A stretch of 55,110 nucleotides of DNA from the NCBI GenBank assembly GCA_037178675.1, contig JAYMGJ010000191.1, forward strand, positions 1-55,110, written 5' to 3'. Under the pieces are notes generated by a model, which did not search any database, was not told the DNA's origin, and worked only from the letters and a program-made list of their open reading frames with translations. The translations under genes and the position numbers were made by a program. Source of the DNA: Scleroderma bovista (lineage: Eukaryota > Basidiomycota > Agaricomycetes > Boletales > Sclerodermataceae). Positions 30,501 to 42,572 of this stretch are shown here, piece by piece. Within the stretch, counting starts at the first letter, position 1. Every line of letters starts with the position of its first letter.

Positions 30501-30880
30501 GTGGTCTGGCTGGACAGTCTTGACTGTCTGACTGACTTACAGTCTGGGTGGTCTGACAGGTCTGACAGGTCTGGATGGTTTTAACTGTCTGACTGACTTA
30601 CTGCCTGACTGGTCTGACTGGTCTGGATTGTCTTAACTCTCTGACTGACTTACTGTCTGGGTGGTCTGACTGGTCTGGAGTGGTCTGGACTGTCTGACAG
30701 TCTGACAGGCTGGCTGGTCTGGCTGGTCTGACTGGTCTGGTGGTCTGGCCATCTGGTTTCAGAGACCCTGGTCTGATGGTCTGGAATGGCTTGACTGTCT
30801 GATTCCAGACAATCCAGATGCTGTAAGAGAGTTAAGAGCAATTGTCACCTTGCTGATGTTCAATAAAGAATGCTAAGTAT
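30501..30880. repeat. TCTGACTGG-rich minisatellite, right arm, continued
   Basis: Continues the arm that ends at 17260 (GGTCTGACTGGTCTGG units). The repeat fades after about 30840 into unique sequence before the gypsy fragment. Confidence 0.7.
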
Positions 30881-30882
30881 TG

Positions 30883-33130
30883 TCACCATTCTTGCAGTAC
30901 TTCTATCGCATAGAACCCTGATGTGAAGTCAAAAATTGAAACAAATTTGTGTCCACTTAGTTGTTGTTGCTTGGCTCGTATGTCCCCTTGATGTAGTGGT
31001 GGCACTTGGGTTACTTTGTTGAGCTCAGCAAAGTTTTGCATGACCCCCCATTTCAATGGTTCAGTTGTTGTCTTTGGCACCATGTTTTCATCGTGCATTG
31101 TTGGTATTTGTGCCACATTGAACAGTGGGTGTGTGCCTGCTGCTTCGCATTGTCTATTGACCTCTGCTTGTAATTCTTCGAGTGTCATGGCTCCTGTGCT
31201 GCTGTGTGTTTTCTGGGTTAATACTGTGGGTGCAGTGTGTTTAATTTGTGTTATATCCACTTGTTCTATCATGTTAGTGTCTAGCATTTGTTTGACCCAC
31301 TTGTGTATGAACTGTTTCTGTGGTGGGCTTAGCGGCCGTTGCCATATGTTCGTGTTGAACTTTGCATCTCTTGGTATGTTTAGGTCTACCCTGGTGTCTG
31401 GTATTAGTAGTACTTCAGACAGAGAGCAAGCAAAAACATCAGCATATTCCATTATCAGCATCTCAACCTGTACTCATTTGTCCTGTGTAACGTCATCTCC
31501 GATCTTGACGTTTCTGACTATGTACTCGACTCATTGTTGATTAAACGGGTTTGTCTGTCTTGTGAACGGCGTAGTTAGGTTCTGTTGCTCTGCTTGTGTT
31601 GCATATGCTGTTGTTACGAGTTCTTTGGTTGAATTGTCTGCCATGTTGTATTGGTCTTGTGCGCTCTTGTCATGCTTGGTGGGTTTCTCCTGTACTCGTG
31701 TCCATCTGGAGTATTTATGTTTGTGGCTCTGCGGGACTTGTTTGATGTCAAGGGTAAGTTTCTGCTCGCTGACCATTTGGAGATACCTCAGGTTGTGGTA
31801 CTGGTTGGTAAGCATGGCATATGTCTTATCATTGCTGATCTTGATGGTATCCTCACAATAATCGTGTATGGCCCGAAGCACTTTTAAGAGTGGTTTTCCA
31901 AGTAGGAACACCCATCCTCCACTGTTGTCAAACACCAAGAAGGATCCCTTTATCTCCACCCCTTTAACATTTATATTTCCTGTCCATTCTGCCTCTGCTC
32001 TTGTTGTTACCCCATTTGCCATTCGTACTGTTTGCATTGATGTTTTCCACCCTTTGAGGCAGTGTTTAACAGCGCAGAACACCATTGTACACATGGCACT
32101 TGTCATGGCGCCATCATCGAAGAGTGCTCGTGTCCATATTACTTCGCCTGTCATGTTTCTTAGTTCAATATGATGTATGAATGGGACGGTTTTCTGCAGG
32201 ACTTCGGTGGTGCGCTCCTTGGTATCTGATTCAATCACATAGAGGTTGACAGCATTGGTAGAATCATATGATGGTACAAAGGAGCCACTAGAAGCTACTG
32301 ACGAACTCCACGCAGTCTGAGAGGTCGTTGTTCCATCTGTTACAGTGACCCTTCCCCATTTCCCTCCTCTAAGAATATGAGCCTGACTTCCACATCCTTT
32401 CCTTTGTTATAGGCTCCTAGAACTCAGTTACAAATTGTGCACCATGCTGCCTCCTTGTTGCTCAAGTGGGATGTGTCTCTGGGGGGAACTGGGCATTGTC
32501 TGCCATTGTGACCATGGGTGCCGCACTTGAAACATTCCCCCGAACAGATGGGGGCTGTTCCTGGCGTTAGTGGGTATGGAGTTGCTTCATTAACACAGGA
32601 GTTTTCGCCATGCTTTGAGAGCCACTGCATGATTTGTGTTTGATGTGCCTGGTGTCCCGCTGTTGTGGGGGGCTGGTGTTTGTACATGTTGATGATGTTG
32701 TGTAGGGCTTCTCTCTGTGCCTCAGTTACTGGTTCGGCCATATTGTAGACCTGTTGTCTTGGCCTTTGCTGGACTGCGAAGCAGGTAGTTGTGGGCGAAG
32801 TCGTGGGCACTGTATTCGCAGAGTTGTGTGTGGTGGGTGCAATGGATGTGTGCTGTAGGCAGCTTGTTATGTCTGAGACAGACGTGCGTACCCTCTGTTC
32901 CATTGCTTCTTCGTCTTTCCTTTGCTTTTCCAACTTTATCTTTCCCTCTTTCAGCTTCCCCATGCTTAGACCCTTCACTGCTCCTGTAAACATCTCCCAA
33001 TTCATGTATTCTTCGACCAGTAGGTCTTGCACTATCTCCGGCAGCTATTCCCTGACCTGCCAGATCAGGATGGCACTTTTTTCGACCTTGGCTAGCTTTA
33101 GTGTTGCTGCGGCTCGGCTCGGCTCAGCCC
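30883..33130 (-). pseudogene. Ty3/gypsy fragment H: gag 3' part, protease, start of reverse transcriptase
   Basis: Gag from about 33130: LPEIVQDLLVEEYMNWEMF, a lysine-rich helix, and the zinc knuckle CFKCGTHGHNGRQC (CX2CX4HX4C) near 32500. The protease frame 31531-32238 has ALFDDGAMTSAMC as active site (Asp-Asp-Gly, with Ser replaced by Asp) and VFLLGKPLLKVL. The reverse-transcriptase frame 30883-31461 has RVDLNIPRDAKFNTNIWQRP and VMQNFAELNKVTQVPPLHQG, and ends SIFDFTSGFYAIEV just before the region that should hold the catalytic Asp pair. Frames are broken by stops (for instance TAG in VRE*LPEIV, a CAG>TAG type change). No LTR was found on either side. A truncated relic of a gypsy family distinct from E. 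Confidence 0.82.
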
Positions 33131-33743
33131 GACGTGGTCATCAATGGCTAAGTAAGCGACTTAACTACTGCTTATGAAAGCATCTGTTGACAGTGACTCT
33201 GTTCAGGTGCGTTAGTTGACAGCACCAGTCATTAGTCATTTTCCATATTGACCGGTGTAAGCCGACCCGAAGTCGACCCGAAGCTGGTCATACAGTTTAC
33301 TCACCGAATTATTTTCTATGCCCTTACCACTATAGTCATCCCTCATGTTATTGCGCCCAAGGTAAGTATTCTGCATACCAGTAGACTCGGATTGGATGGT
33401 GTATGTACTAACATTGACTAGTAAGTTGTTAGGATACGATTTCTCAGTCTAACGTGTGTGCTGAAAGTACCCACAGCTCCACTGGGGCAGGCATGCATAC
33501 ATTGGCCGCCTGGTGTCTCTAATGTCGACCCCTTTTCATTGAACAGCGAGCTTGTGCACCTTAGTGTTGAATGCTTCAAATACACTCGGTGAGCTTTTGT
33601 GGGTTTCTCTTCTTTCAAAGTGTTTGACCACTTCCGGTGCATTCACAGTGGTAATACAAACAATCGATTCGCGCTCCACAAGTTGTCGACTGGTGTTACC
33701 ATTTGGTACATCTTTGCACCTGCTGTCAGATACACTCACACAT

Positions 33744-36375
33744 GGCGCAGGGTCAGGTAAGTTGCAACTAAACAGTCACCTCCAGTCTGTCCACCTGTTG
33801 CTTCCCATCCTTTCTGCGGATGCTGTATTCATCAAGCTAGAATACTAGGTGCATACCCTCATCTCATTGATCACCCTATCTCTAGCGGTCTGACAATGAA
33901 GATGCTAGTGTCCAAGAACTGCTCGTGGCAGTTGGCAAGACAGCTTCCTTCACCACAGGCAAATCAACTGCTTGGCGTGCTTATGATGCACCTGGAAGAG
34001 ATGAGCGTGGATGGAGACGTGGATGGAGACACTGACTTGACCCAGTACGTGCTTGTCATGTTGCGGATGGACTCGTTGACACTCACATGTGCCTGCTCAC
34101 GTTCCAGAAAGGAGGCAAGCTCTTTCTGCAAAGGGCAATGGTCGAGACACAGCATGGAGACAACAAGACACAACTGACCTTCAAGTGGGTTTTCCATGGC
34201 AGTCTGGTCGTGCGCTGCAGGTCATTCATCCTCATCATGAACCAGCTTCATGTTTGTTCCTTTCTCTTACTTTCATAGCAGAGTTGTTTCTTCGCTGGCT
34301 GAATGATCTTGTTCCTCTGTATGCTCTGCTGACGAGTCTTGGTAGACAATTGCTGTGTTGGGCGTGACCCCATTTTGGCAGACCTTGGCAAGCAGCAGGG
34401 TGTGGGCGGATCCAGTCATGTCACTCCAACTTACATGGTGGATGGTGTGTGATACTTGGCGTGAGTTTTGTGGCTGATTTCTCGTGCTGCTTGGAATTTG
34501 GAAAGGTTCATCCATGATTCGAACATCAAGGACAACAAGCCAGGATGAACGTTTACACTGGGTTTGTCCATTTCGTGACGTGGGCACAATGTCCTTGGCT
34601 GATGTCTTTACAGGATTTTGTCACGACCGTGTGACGCCTCGTGACTCCACAAGGCCTCTAGTCTGTTGTAAACTCAAGTCCGATCATAATCGCACACCTC
34701 CAACGCTACGTATCTATCTCCGCTCCGACAATTGATGCTCCGTCTCCTTTTAGTATATAGTTCCACGTCTACGCCTCCGGTTATTGTATGCCTCTGTTCC
34801 GTTTCTGTTCCTGTTCCCTTTGTTCCCGTTTTAGATTAGATAATGATTACTCATAGCTGTGATCCGTTAACCTTTTGGTCCGTTACGCTTATCACTGATC
34901 TCTGTTCCATGTATGTTACTCATCCATTTGTCATCCGCAGACTCTTACCTACATCTCCGCTATGTTTCTCTCCACTTCTCGGTTACTGTACATTCCCGAT
35001 GTAAAGTATAAGTACTCCGCACGCTGAGGGGATTGTCCCTCAGTTTGAATATCAGCTTGAATACCTCCCGCGAACTCTCCTCTGTCCCCTCTGCCTTCTG
35101 GCAAACCCGACCTTCGTCGGACCTCCGTCTCTCTGTTCCTTAGTCCTACGAAATACGAGGACGCAGGTATCGCAAGGGCACAGCACATACACTGAAGCCA
35201 AAGTCCTCAACACCTCCATATCTCCTCCGCCTGTCGTCGACAACCCTTTGCACTTATCTCCGCTCGTGTTGGAGTTCGTTGGAGGAACCGGTTCTGACAG
35301 ATTTGTCAACAGTAGCTTGTACATGGGTTCGATCGACTACCAGAGCCTTGCTACAATGCCAAACTACTGGCTGCTCAGCATATTGTGTATGTTCATATTT
35401 GACAAGTGCTCATGGTGGCGTCATTCATCTCTCGGCAGCTTTGACAGTACAAGGCAAGAGCATCTACATTCCGATGGGATCCTCTGCATACGCTGCCATC
35501 GACACCAGAGTGACGCTGGTTGGTGGCCCTTTGAGTGCTATACAGAACATAGTTGGCAGGGGTGCTACACATATTGTGCATATTTCCATTGTCTGATGCC
35601 AAGAGACTCATTAATAAAACATCAGAACAGCGTGTATGGATGGGATGAGTACGGGACAACTTTCAATGGCCCAAGCGGTCTCGGAGGTGCACATTTATTC
35701 CATCCATTGCCAAGATTTTCGCCAAACTCCATCTGTCCAGGACATTGTTTCAGCCGAAGTCCCGGTGGACCAGCTACTCGATGACAGATATGCCAAAGTT
35801 GTGGCCGCACTAACTAGTTATGCTCCCAAAGTTCAGTGGACGTCCAGTACGTGTACATCAGTTTCTGTCTGACTTGAAAGCTTATCTCTGTCAAGAATCA
35901 TTCACACGCATTCTCAAATATCTCACATCCCCAGAAGCCAATGCCAGCATCGCACATGCATCAGTCAAGGTGAGTGTGCTGTGTCCATAGAATGTCAAAA
36001 AAAATTGATCACTTGCATTCATGCTGACAGTCATTTGATGGAGTTACCACACATGAATTCGCAGCCCTTTCTTATCTCATTGAGGAATCATCGGCCCTCT
36101 TTCCAGGGAAACCAAAGTAAATACCTCATAATGCATTGTTGGATTTCGGACTAACACTGATCATGTCATCATGACGACAGGTTAATCCACCTCCCTCAAT
36201 GGGGCGTTGTCATTGTGGAGTGGCCATGAGCAACACATGAATTCCCTTTGACCGATCTCGAGTGGGCAATCATCCCTACAGTGCTGCAACTCCCCATCAA
36301 CAGGCAGATGCTTCATGCCACCCTCAAGTCAAACTTTCCCTTACAATCGTCGCATGGGTCCACGTTAACACCAGA
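33744..36375 (+). pseudogene. Unrecognised multi-exon gene remnant, split by a solo LTR
   Basis: A possible start is MAQGQ at 33744, followed by a GTAAGT donor. Coding-like pieces: SDNEDASVQELLVAVGKTAS (33888 on), a frameshift, MCLLTFQKGGKLFLQRAMVE (34087 on), then after the LTR GVIHLSAALTVQGKSIYIPM, DTRVTLVGGPLSAIQNIVGR, SEQRVWMGW, KAYLCQESFTRILKYLTSPE, an intron with GTGAGT at about 35970, FDGVTTHEFAALSYLIEESS, a second intron near 36120-36180, and LIHLPQWGVVIVEW. The gene stops abruptly at the truncated LTR from 36380. I do not recognise the family. Several frame breaks show it is decayed. Confidence 0.45.
34619..35299 (+). mobile_element. Solo LTR, family G
   Basis: 681 bp, TGTCACGACCGTG to AACCGGTTCTGACA, flanked by a perfect 5-bp duplication GATTT (34614-34618 and 35300-35304). 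The insertion lies immediately after a TTTACAG acceptor-like sequence of the surrounding gene. The end sequence GGTTCTGACA resembles families C and E, so it is probably another chromovirus LTR. Confidence 0.85.
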
Positions 36376-36379
36376 TCTT

Positions 36380-36509
36380 GCTGCACACCTTCAGGCAGGA
36401 TGCAGGAGGGAAGGGAAGAGCTTCTGATGGGAATGGAATGCAACTTGGGATGGTATTGACTCCTCTTCAGCCTACCACAGTGGTTAGGAAGAGTCCTGGG
36501 ATTGAAGAG
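36380..36509 (-). mobile_element. Solo LTR family B copy 2, first segment
   Basis: Matches 13840-13966 of copy 1 (CTGCACACCTTCAGGCAGGA to ATTGAAGAG). The terminal 110 bp or so of the LTR are missing at the 36380 junction. The LTR continues at 38990 after the DNA transposon. Confidence 0.85.
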
Positions 36510-36624
36510 TATGGAAAGCCGGACACTCGTGCTCTGGAATTCTGTTGGCCGAATGGCGGCTTGCAGTTGTGTGGCATGCAAACACATTTTTGGACTGAAG
36601 TTATTCAAAAGGACACCTGACACC

Positions 36625-36960
36625 TCGGTCGTACATCACACCGTCGTACAGTAGGATGTCATGCCTGTCGTACAGTAGAAAGTCACATTGTCTGTACATC
36701 ACACCGTCGTACAGTAGGACGTCACACTGTCGTGCAGCTGAAAATCACATCATCCATACATCAAACCATTGTACAGTAGAAAGTCATGTTGTCCATACAT
36801 CACACCATCGTACAGTAGAAAGTCATGTCATCTGTACATCACACCATCGTACAGTAGGACGTCATGCCATCGTTTAGTTGAAAATCATGCCATTGTACAG
36901 TAGGATGTCACACCTGTTGTACAGTAGAAAGTCACACTGTTGTGCAGTAGTATATCTCGC
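36625..36960 (+). repeat. Subterminal repeats of transposon Z, left
   Basis: Tandem degenerate units of about 35-40 bp containing CATCACACCATCGTACAGTA, CAGTAGAAAGTCA and CAGTAGGACGTCA. The right end (38565-38870) carries the same units inverted. Such arrays are typical transposase-binding zones. Confidence 0.75.
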
Positions 36961-36964
36961 CATC

Positions 36965-38210
36965 ATGCAGTAGTGCTGTCAGATGTGTCGAGAGGCCAGA
37001 TGGATGTGTTGAACAATGCTGGAACGGCTGGTATAAGCCACAGAGACAGCGGAGGCACATACCTGGGCATTAGAGGCATGAAACACGTCATGGACGTGAC
37101 GGATGGCGTTGGAGCCACATGGACATGCCAGGGTCAAAATGGACACAATAACCACTGCAAACATGTTGGAAATCATCAGCACACCCCGAAAGCGAGAGAA
37201 ACTACCAGACTCACCTGTGGCGAGGCAGCACTCAGAGGAGCCAAATGGCTACAGGCACCCGGTGGATGTGTCGAGCATACACATGGACATGCAGAGCGTC
37301 GGAAACGCGACGGAAACGGCTGAAAATGAAGCAGAACAGTCAGAATGTGTCAAACAAACGAGAAAATGTGAAACTCACCAAATATGCCAGAAAACGAGAT
37401 GTGTAAGGCCACCTATCGATGGAGAAAGGTCAGCACAGGTAGTATCAGTATATATGTACTGTTGAATGCATTGATCATGGTCCCAAGTCGAATATTCATC
37501 TTTGGACAAGCTGAGAGTGGAGACGAGGCAATTGTGCCAAGCATCAAGGGCAAAAAGGCTATTTATGGTGATAGCGAATGAGATGGACACAATGGCAGTG
37601 TAGATGGCACGACTAGCAGTGGCAACGTCAACTCGGAACAAGTCGAAGCAGTGTTGCTGGCTGGAGAAGGTCAGCACATGTGCTACAGCCAAAGAACACA
37701 CATAGGAAACTCACCTTGTTGTCCTGGCAACCCACCCAACTCAGAGAATGTCCGTATGGACTCATTAGGCATCAACAGTGATGCGGAAGGCTCAAGATCG
37801 AGCATATTTGAAATGTCAGCCAAATGGAACAAGTCGAAATGACTTACCTAGCATGTGCCAGAGCAGCGCAGCCACCCAAGAACACCTCAAAATATTCCTA
37901 TATTGTCTATAGACCCACACGCTGATGCGGTCGCATCAAGATTGTACCTACAAACATCAGTTGAACACAAAATGACAGAAACACCTACCATGGATGCGAT
38001 AACTCAATATGGTTGATCTGAAAACATAAAAGGCATGTCAGAATGCTGAATAAGCTTATCTTCAAGTACAGGAAGCAGGGGAGCACCAATGCGATGATGG
38101 AGAGTACAGATGAAGTCTGCGTGCACTGCAATAAGCACAGACATATCAGGCTGCGGAAGTCACACAAAATGGACAAACCTTCGCATTCCACATAGCTCAA
38201 ATATTATTTG
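36965..38210 (-). pseudogene. Captured multi-exon gene fragment inside transposon Z
   Basis: The minus strand shows short exons with GTGAGT, GTAAGT and GTAGGT donors. Pieces include RISVWVYRQYRNILRCSWVA, EPSASLLMPNESI, and a hydrophobic TIVSISFAITINSLFALDAW-like stretch. The same gene, degenerate in another way, lies on the plus strand at 41088-42058 (EPSTSLSMPDVSIWIAFWL). The alternation of hydrophobic segments suggests a membrane protein of an agaricomycete hypothetical family. I cannot name it. The reading frame is not intact. Confidence 0.45.
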
Positions 38211-38564
38211 TATCAAACGGAAATCTTTATTTGATACAGCTAAGTACATCTATAATAAGAAGAACGAGAAGGACAGAGGTCTAAATACAAATAGCAAACC
38301 AAAAAAACTGTTGAGGCTGACACAGCCCACAAGCTGTTGCAATCACACCGATTGCGATAACGCCATCCCCATAGACTTTACATAGTATATAGCTTGAATA
38401 AAGTGTTGGGGAATACAGTCTTCCCACTTGCACCTACCTCTATCTGATGATTCTGATCTGAGCCTAGCTGAGCTTCTGCCTGCCCCGCAGACCCATTTCT
38501 CACACTCAATCACATCAAAAATAACATATTCGTGGCATTACAAAAAAAGCCTTGCTTTTAGGGC

Positions 38565-38880
38565 TGTAGTGACCTTGTATACACAAGGTGACTGCACGAC
38601 AGTGTGACTTTCCACTGTACAATGGCATGATTTTCAACTGCACGATGGCATGACATCCTACTGTACAATGGTGTGATGTATGGATGACATAACTTTCTAC
38701 TGTATGACAGTGTGACATTTTACTGTACGATGGTTTGATGTACAGATGATGTGATTTTCAGCTGCATGACAGTGTGACGTACTACTGTACGATGGTGTGA
38801 TGTACAGACGACGTGACTTTCTACTGTACGATGGGTGTGACATCCTACTGTACGATGGCGTGATGTACGACCGAGGTGTC
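38565..38880 (-). repeat. Subterminal repeats of transposon Z, right
   Basis: Inverted counterpart of 36625-36960 (units TACTGTACGATGGTGTGATG and TGACTTTCTACTG). Confidence 0.75.
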
Positions 38881-38989
38881 AGGTGTCCTTTTGAATAACT
38901 TCAGTCCAAAAATGTGTTTGCATGCCGCACAACTGCAAGCTGCCGTTCGGCCGACAGAATTCCGGAGCGCGAGTGTCCAGCTTTCCATA

Positions 38990-41087
38990 GAAGAGTGATG
39001 ATAGATTGATGACAGGGGTGTGATAGCAGTGATGGAGCAGAGGGGAAGCAAGGGGACAGTTCCTGCTTCAAGAATGCGATGGACAGTGATGGGATGGGGT
39101 GGACAGAGATGCTAGACTGCACTTCAGCCTAGAGAAATGATCAGATACAAGATATATCTGATAAACAGCAATATAGGAGCTTTAGGCCAGCACTGAGTGA
39201 CCTACAAGTCCAAAGACAGAGATAGAGCTTATAGACAGTGAGGGAGAGTGAATGTGGTCGCTATATTGAGGGGGAAGCAGACACTTCCTTGCAGCCTTTG
39301 GCTGCTGGTTTATATACAGGAGGGGCTGTGGCCCTGTAAGCACAAATGACTAAGTGCTTGGTAAGAGATTGGTAAGAAATTGGTAAGCAATTGATAAGCA
39401 GTGTAATCAGGCTGAGTCATCAATGGGGAGAGCCTGAACAAGCTGCTGAGCCAAGGGAAAGAGCAAAAACATAGGTAAAAAGGGGTGCATAATCAAGAAT
39501 ATGGAAAATCATTGCATGGGGCCCAAAAGAGAGGGGGGGAAAGCATGGGATGAGTAGATCGAATCTAAATGAGCGTATGTGATTACATAATGCATATGAA
39601 TCATAGGGGCATGAGTCATGAATTGATAAGCAGCATGATAAGCATGATTTGAAGGATGATTGGTAAGTGATTGGTAAGGGGAGTAATGGAAATTAGTAAT
39701 GCCAAGAGGGGATGAATAATGTGCAGCAGAGTGAGTCAGAGTGAGCCAGAGTGACTCTGTGTGACTCAGACAGAAGGGAAGCACAACCTGTGATTGATTG
39801 AAGTTTAGATCTGGAGATGAGCTTCTGAAGCAGTGCCACTGATGGGAGTGGCTGGGGGATAATAAAAGAATTGATCCGACCAGAAGAGCAGTGTCAGGGG
39901 GCCTGGAATGACAAGTAGAGTCACAGCTGGTCACAGAGTGTCACAAATCCCTTGGGTTGAGCTTCTGTAGAGCAAAAATGCGAAATTTGGTGCTCCCAAA
40001 GTGCAGTCTTCCCTTGAGCAGTAAGGGGAAGGTTCTGTACTCTATTAGGGCTCCTAAGAAGGGTTCTAGAGCACTGTTTCATTCGTGTTTGTTGTGGGAT
40101 AGCAGGGAAGTGAAATGTGAATAGTGGATTCGACATGTCCAGGGAAGTGAGATGAATGATAGAGGGAGATGGATGTGACAGGACTCTGGGATGAAAGGAC
40201 CATATGCAGAGGATTCAGGAGACACAGAGACGACCAGGTATGAATTTTCAACTCTAACGATAGACTTGAGACAACCAAAGTATGTGTGCAACGCAGAACT
40301 GATGAGGAGAACGGGCTGACTGAGAATGAGAGGGACTGAGGGAGCAGGCTGGGAAGATATGTACCAGACAGTACACAGGAGCTCAGGGAGAGGCTGTCTT
40401 AAGAGCAGGACATAGTTGAGGTCTACTGCAATAGCAGAGAAATGTTCCAGAGAAAATGCGGACTCCAGAGTGAGTGATGAAGCAGGTGTCTGGATTGCGG
40501 GTGGAATATCTCCATGGGAAATAAGCGGATTTACGTCGGAACTTGACAGGCAGATAGACCACAGTCTAGGCTCCATGATGGTATAGTCACATGATTGATA
40601 GCTTCAAAAACAGCAGAGCTATTCAAAATATTGGAATGCCGGCACTGGGCACCTAAATTTGACATTTGGGTGCTAAAAATGATTCTTCCTTTTCTCCTTC
40701 GTTTCTCTATCATTTCTTCTGCTTCTTTGGTTGTTCTGGTATGGCAGTTGGACTGCAGTAGGTTGCATTCCTTTCTCATACTGAAATAATCATCAATCCT
40801 CGGATTCTTCTGCTTCTTGGCAGTTCTCGTGCAATAGATTACTGTCAGCGTTGGCATTCATCTCTTGCATCAGGATAGTCATTCTCATGTGATAGATGGC
40901 TACAACAAGCTTGTATTCATTCTTCACATAAGGATAGTCTTGACTTTGTGTGATATGGATAGCGAGGGCTGTCTGTATCCCTCAAGTTGGGACAATCTTT
41001 CAACAGATCTTGGGTGTGTTCTTCACATTAATTTCATCGGCTAACTTTCTCCATGTCCACAGTACCAAACACATTTGGTGCATGACA
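38990..41087 (-). mobile_element. Solo LTR family B copy 2, main segment
   Basis: Resumes at GAAGAGTGATGATAG and ends TTTGGTGCATGACA at 41087. With 36380-36509 it makes a 5'-truncated (in plus coordinates) copy of family B. What follows is a gene fragment, not a matching target duplication. Confidence 0.85.
40079..40576 (-). CDS. 165-codon ORF inside LTR family B (copy 2)
   Basis: Intact MEPRLWSICLSSSDVNPLIS start and SHNKHE end. Third of the five homologous LTR-borne frames in this window. Confidence 0.4.
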   Translation of the reverse strand: MEPRLWSICLSSSDVNPLISHGDIPPAIQTPASSLTLESAFSLEHFSAIAVDLNYVLLLRQPLPELLCTVWYISSQPAPSVPLILSQPVLLISSALHTYFGCLKSIVRVENSYLVVSVSPESSAYGPFIPESCHIHLPLSFISLPWTCRIHYSHFTSLLSHNKHE

Positions 41088-42058
41088 CTGCATCAACACC
41101 TGGGTCTAATGATCCCATAGGCACGGTTTGAAGTGTTCCCAGGTGGTTGCGTGACATGTGCGCATCCCAGGTGAGTTGTTTCACATTGTTGTGCTTGGCT
41201 GATATTTATTCACTCGATCTTGAGCCTTCCACGTCGCTGTCAATGCCTGATGTGTCCATATGGATAGCTTTCTGGTTGGATGGGTGGCCTTGATGAAACA
41301 GGTCAGTTGTTGTCTTGCGTTCTTCAACTTTGGCACTCAAGCTGACTCTCTCCAGCCAGCAGCTCTTCTTCGACTCGTTTCAAGTCGACGTCGCCACCAC
41401 TTGTTGTGTCGCCCACGTCACCATCACCTCTGTTTCGTCTGCCATCACCCTCAGCACTTGGCGCAATCGCCTCTCCTCCACTCTCAACTCGTCCAAAGAC
41501 AATTATTCAACTTGGTATCGCGATCAGCGCGTGTAACGGTACGTACACGTCAACGTCATCAACGCTGACTCTCCTCCATCTTCTAGTAGACTCAGACGTC
41601 GCAATTTCGCATGTGTTGGGTGAGTTCTGCATTCTCGAACCGCTTCAATGTGTTCTGACATGTTTCGATCCCTTTCCAGCCGTTTCTGTGTGGTTTCCAA
41701 TGTGGTGCATGTCCATGCATACGCTCGATGCATCCGCATGGCTCCTGCAGCCGTTTGGCTCGTCTGGGGGCCGTTTTGCGCTTTCACCAGGTAAGCCTGG
41801 TGGTTTTGACTTCATTCGGGGTATACTGATGGTTTCTGGTTCGTTTGCAGGTATTATTGCATCCAATTGAACACTTGGGATGTCTCCGTGCCCAGTTGAC
41901 ACGTCCATCTGACTTCCAATGCCATCCATCTCGTCTCCATCGTGTTTCAAGTCTCTCACGCTCAGGTACATCTCTGCTCCCTCACCACAGCTGATACTGG
42001 CTGTTTCAGCTCCGTTTGACGTGCTCAAAGCATCTGTCTGGCCTCTTGAGCCATCCGC
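41088..42058 (+). pseudogene. Gene fragment homologous to the passenger of transposon Z
   Basis: Collinear with 36965-37940 on the opposite strand: CATCAACACCTGGGTC, EPSTSLSMPDVSIWIAFWL, SLQPAALLRLVSSRRRHHL or its alternate frame, SNSSKDNYSTWYRDQRV, then introns with GTACGTAC, GTGAGTTC and GTAAGCCT donors and CTTCTAG, TTTCCAG and TTTGCAG acceptors. Both ends coincide with the outer ends of family B LTRs in opposite orientation. Frames are broken. It is either the decayed host gene from which transposon Z took its passenger, or part of another Z-like copy. Confidence 0.5.
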
Positions 42059-42572
42059 TGTCACGCACCAAACGTGTTTGGTACTGTGGACATGGAGAAA
42101 GTTAGCCGATGAAACTAATGTGAAGAACGCACACCCAAGATCTGTTGAAAGATTGTCCAGACTTGAGGGATACAGACAGCCCTCGCTATCCATATCATGC
42201 AAAGTCAAGACTATCCTTATGCAAAGAATGAATACAAGCTTGTTGTAGCCATCTATTGCACAAGAATGACTATCCTGATGCAAGAGATGAATGCCAACGC
42301 TGACAGTCATCTATCGCACGAGAACTGCCAAGAAGCAGAAGAATCCGAGGATTGATGATCATTTCAGTATGAGAAAGGAATGCAACCTACTGCAGTCCAA
42401 CTGCCATACCAGAACAACCAAAGAAGCAGAAGAAACGATAGAGAAACAAAGGAGAAAAGGAAGAATCATTTTTTAGCACCCAAATGTCAAATTTAGGTGC
42501 CCAGTGCCGGCATTCCAATATTTTGAATAGCTCTGCCATTTTTGAAGCTATCAATCATGTGACTATACCATC

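Larger units (their letters stand above)
36510..38989. mobile_element. Non-autonomous DNA transposon Z with about 430-bp inverted ends and a captured gene fragment
   Basis: Ends TATGGAAAGC...GCTTTCCATA, inserted in LTR B with a 6-bp duplication GAAGAG (36504-36509 and 38990-38995). LTR copy 1 has a single GAAGAG here. The two ends align as inverted repeats for about 430 bp (36510-36950 and 38565-38989). They differ mainly by transitions and are built partly of subterminal repeats of TGTACATCACACCATCGTAC and CAGTAGGACGTCA. The interior holds a minus-strand gene fragment and no transposase. The superfamily is not settled: a 6-bp duplication is unusual for hAT or KDZ (8 bp) and is closer to Dada-like or IS3EU-like elements. 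Confidence 0.75.

Noticed and set aside
31016..31540. Plus-strand 174-residue cysteine-rich frame
   Set aside because: Shadow of the protease/reverse-transcriptase region of gypsy fragment H on the minus strand.
35248..35784. 178-residue plus-strand frame as one exon
   Set aside because: The protein-like segments near it (LTVQGKSIYIPM, RVTLVGGPLSAIQN) are in another frame, and this frame has no compositional support.
41645..42310. Minus-strand 221-residue frame
   Set aside because: It crosses the junction between the gene fragment and LTR B copy 3, and the splice signals of the fragment are on the plus strand.
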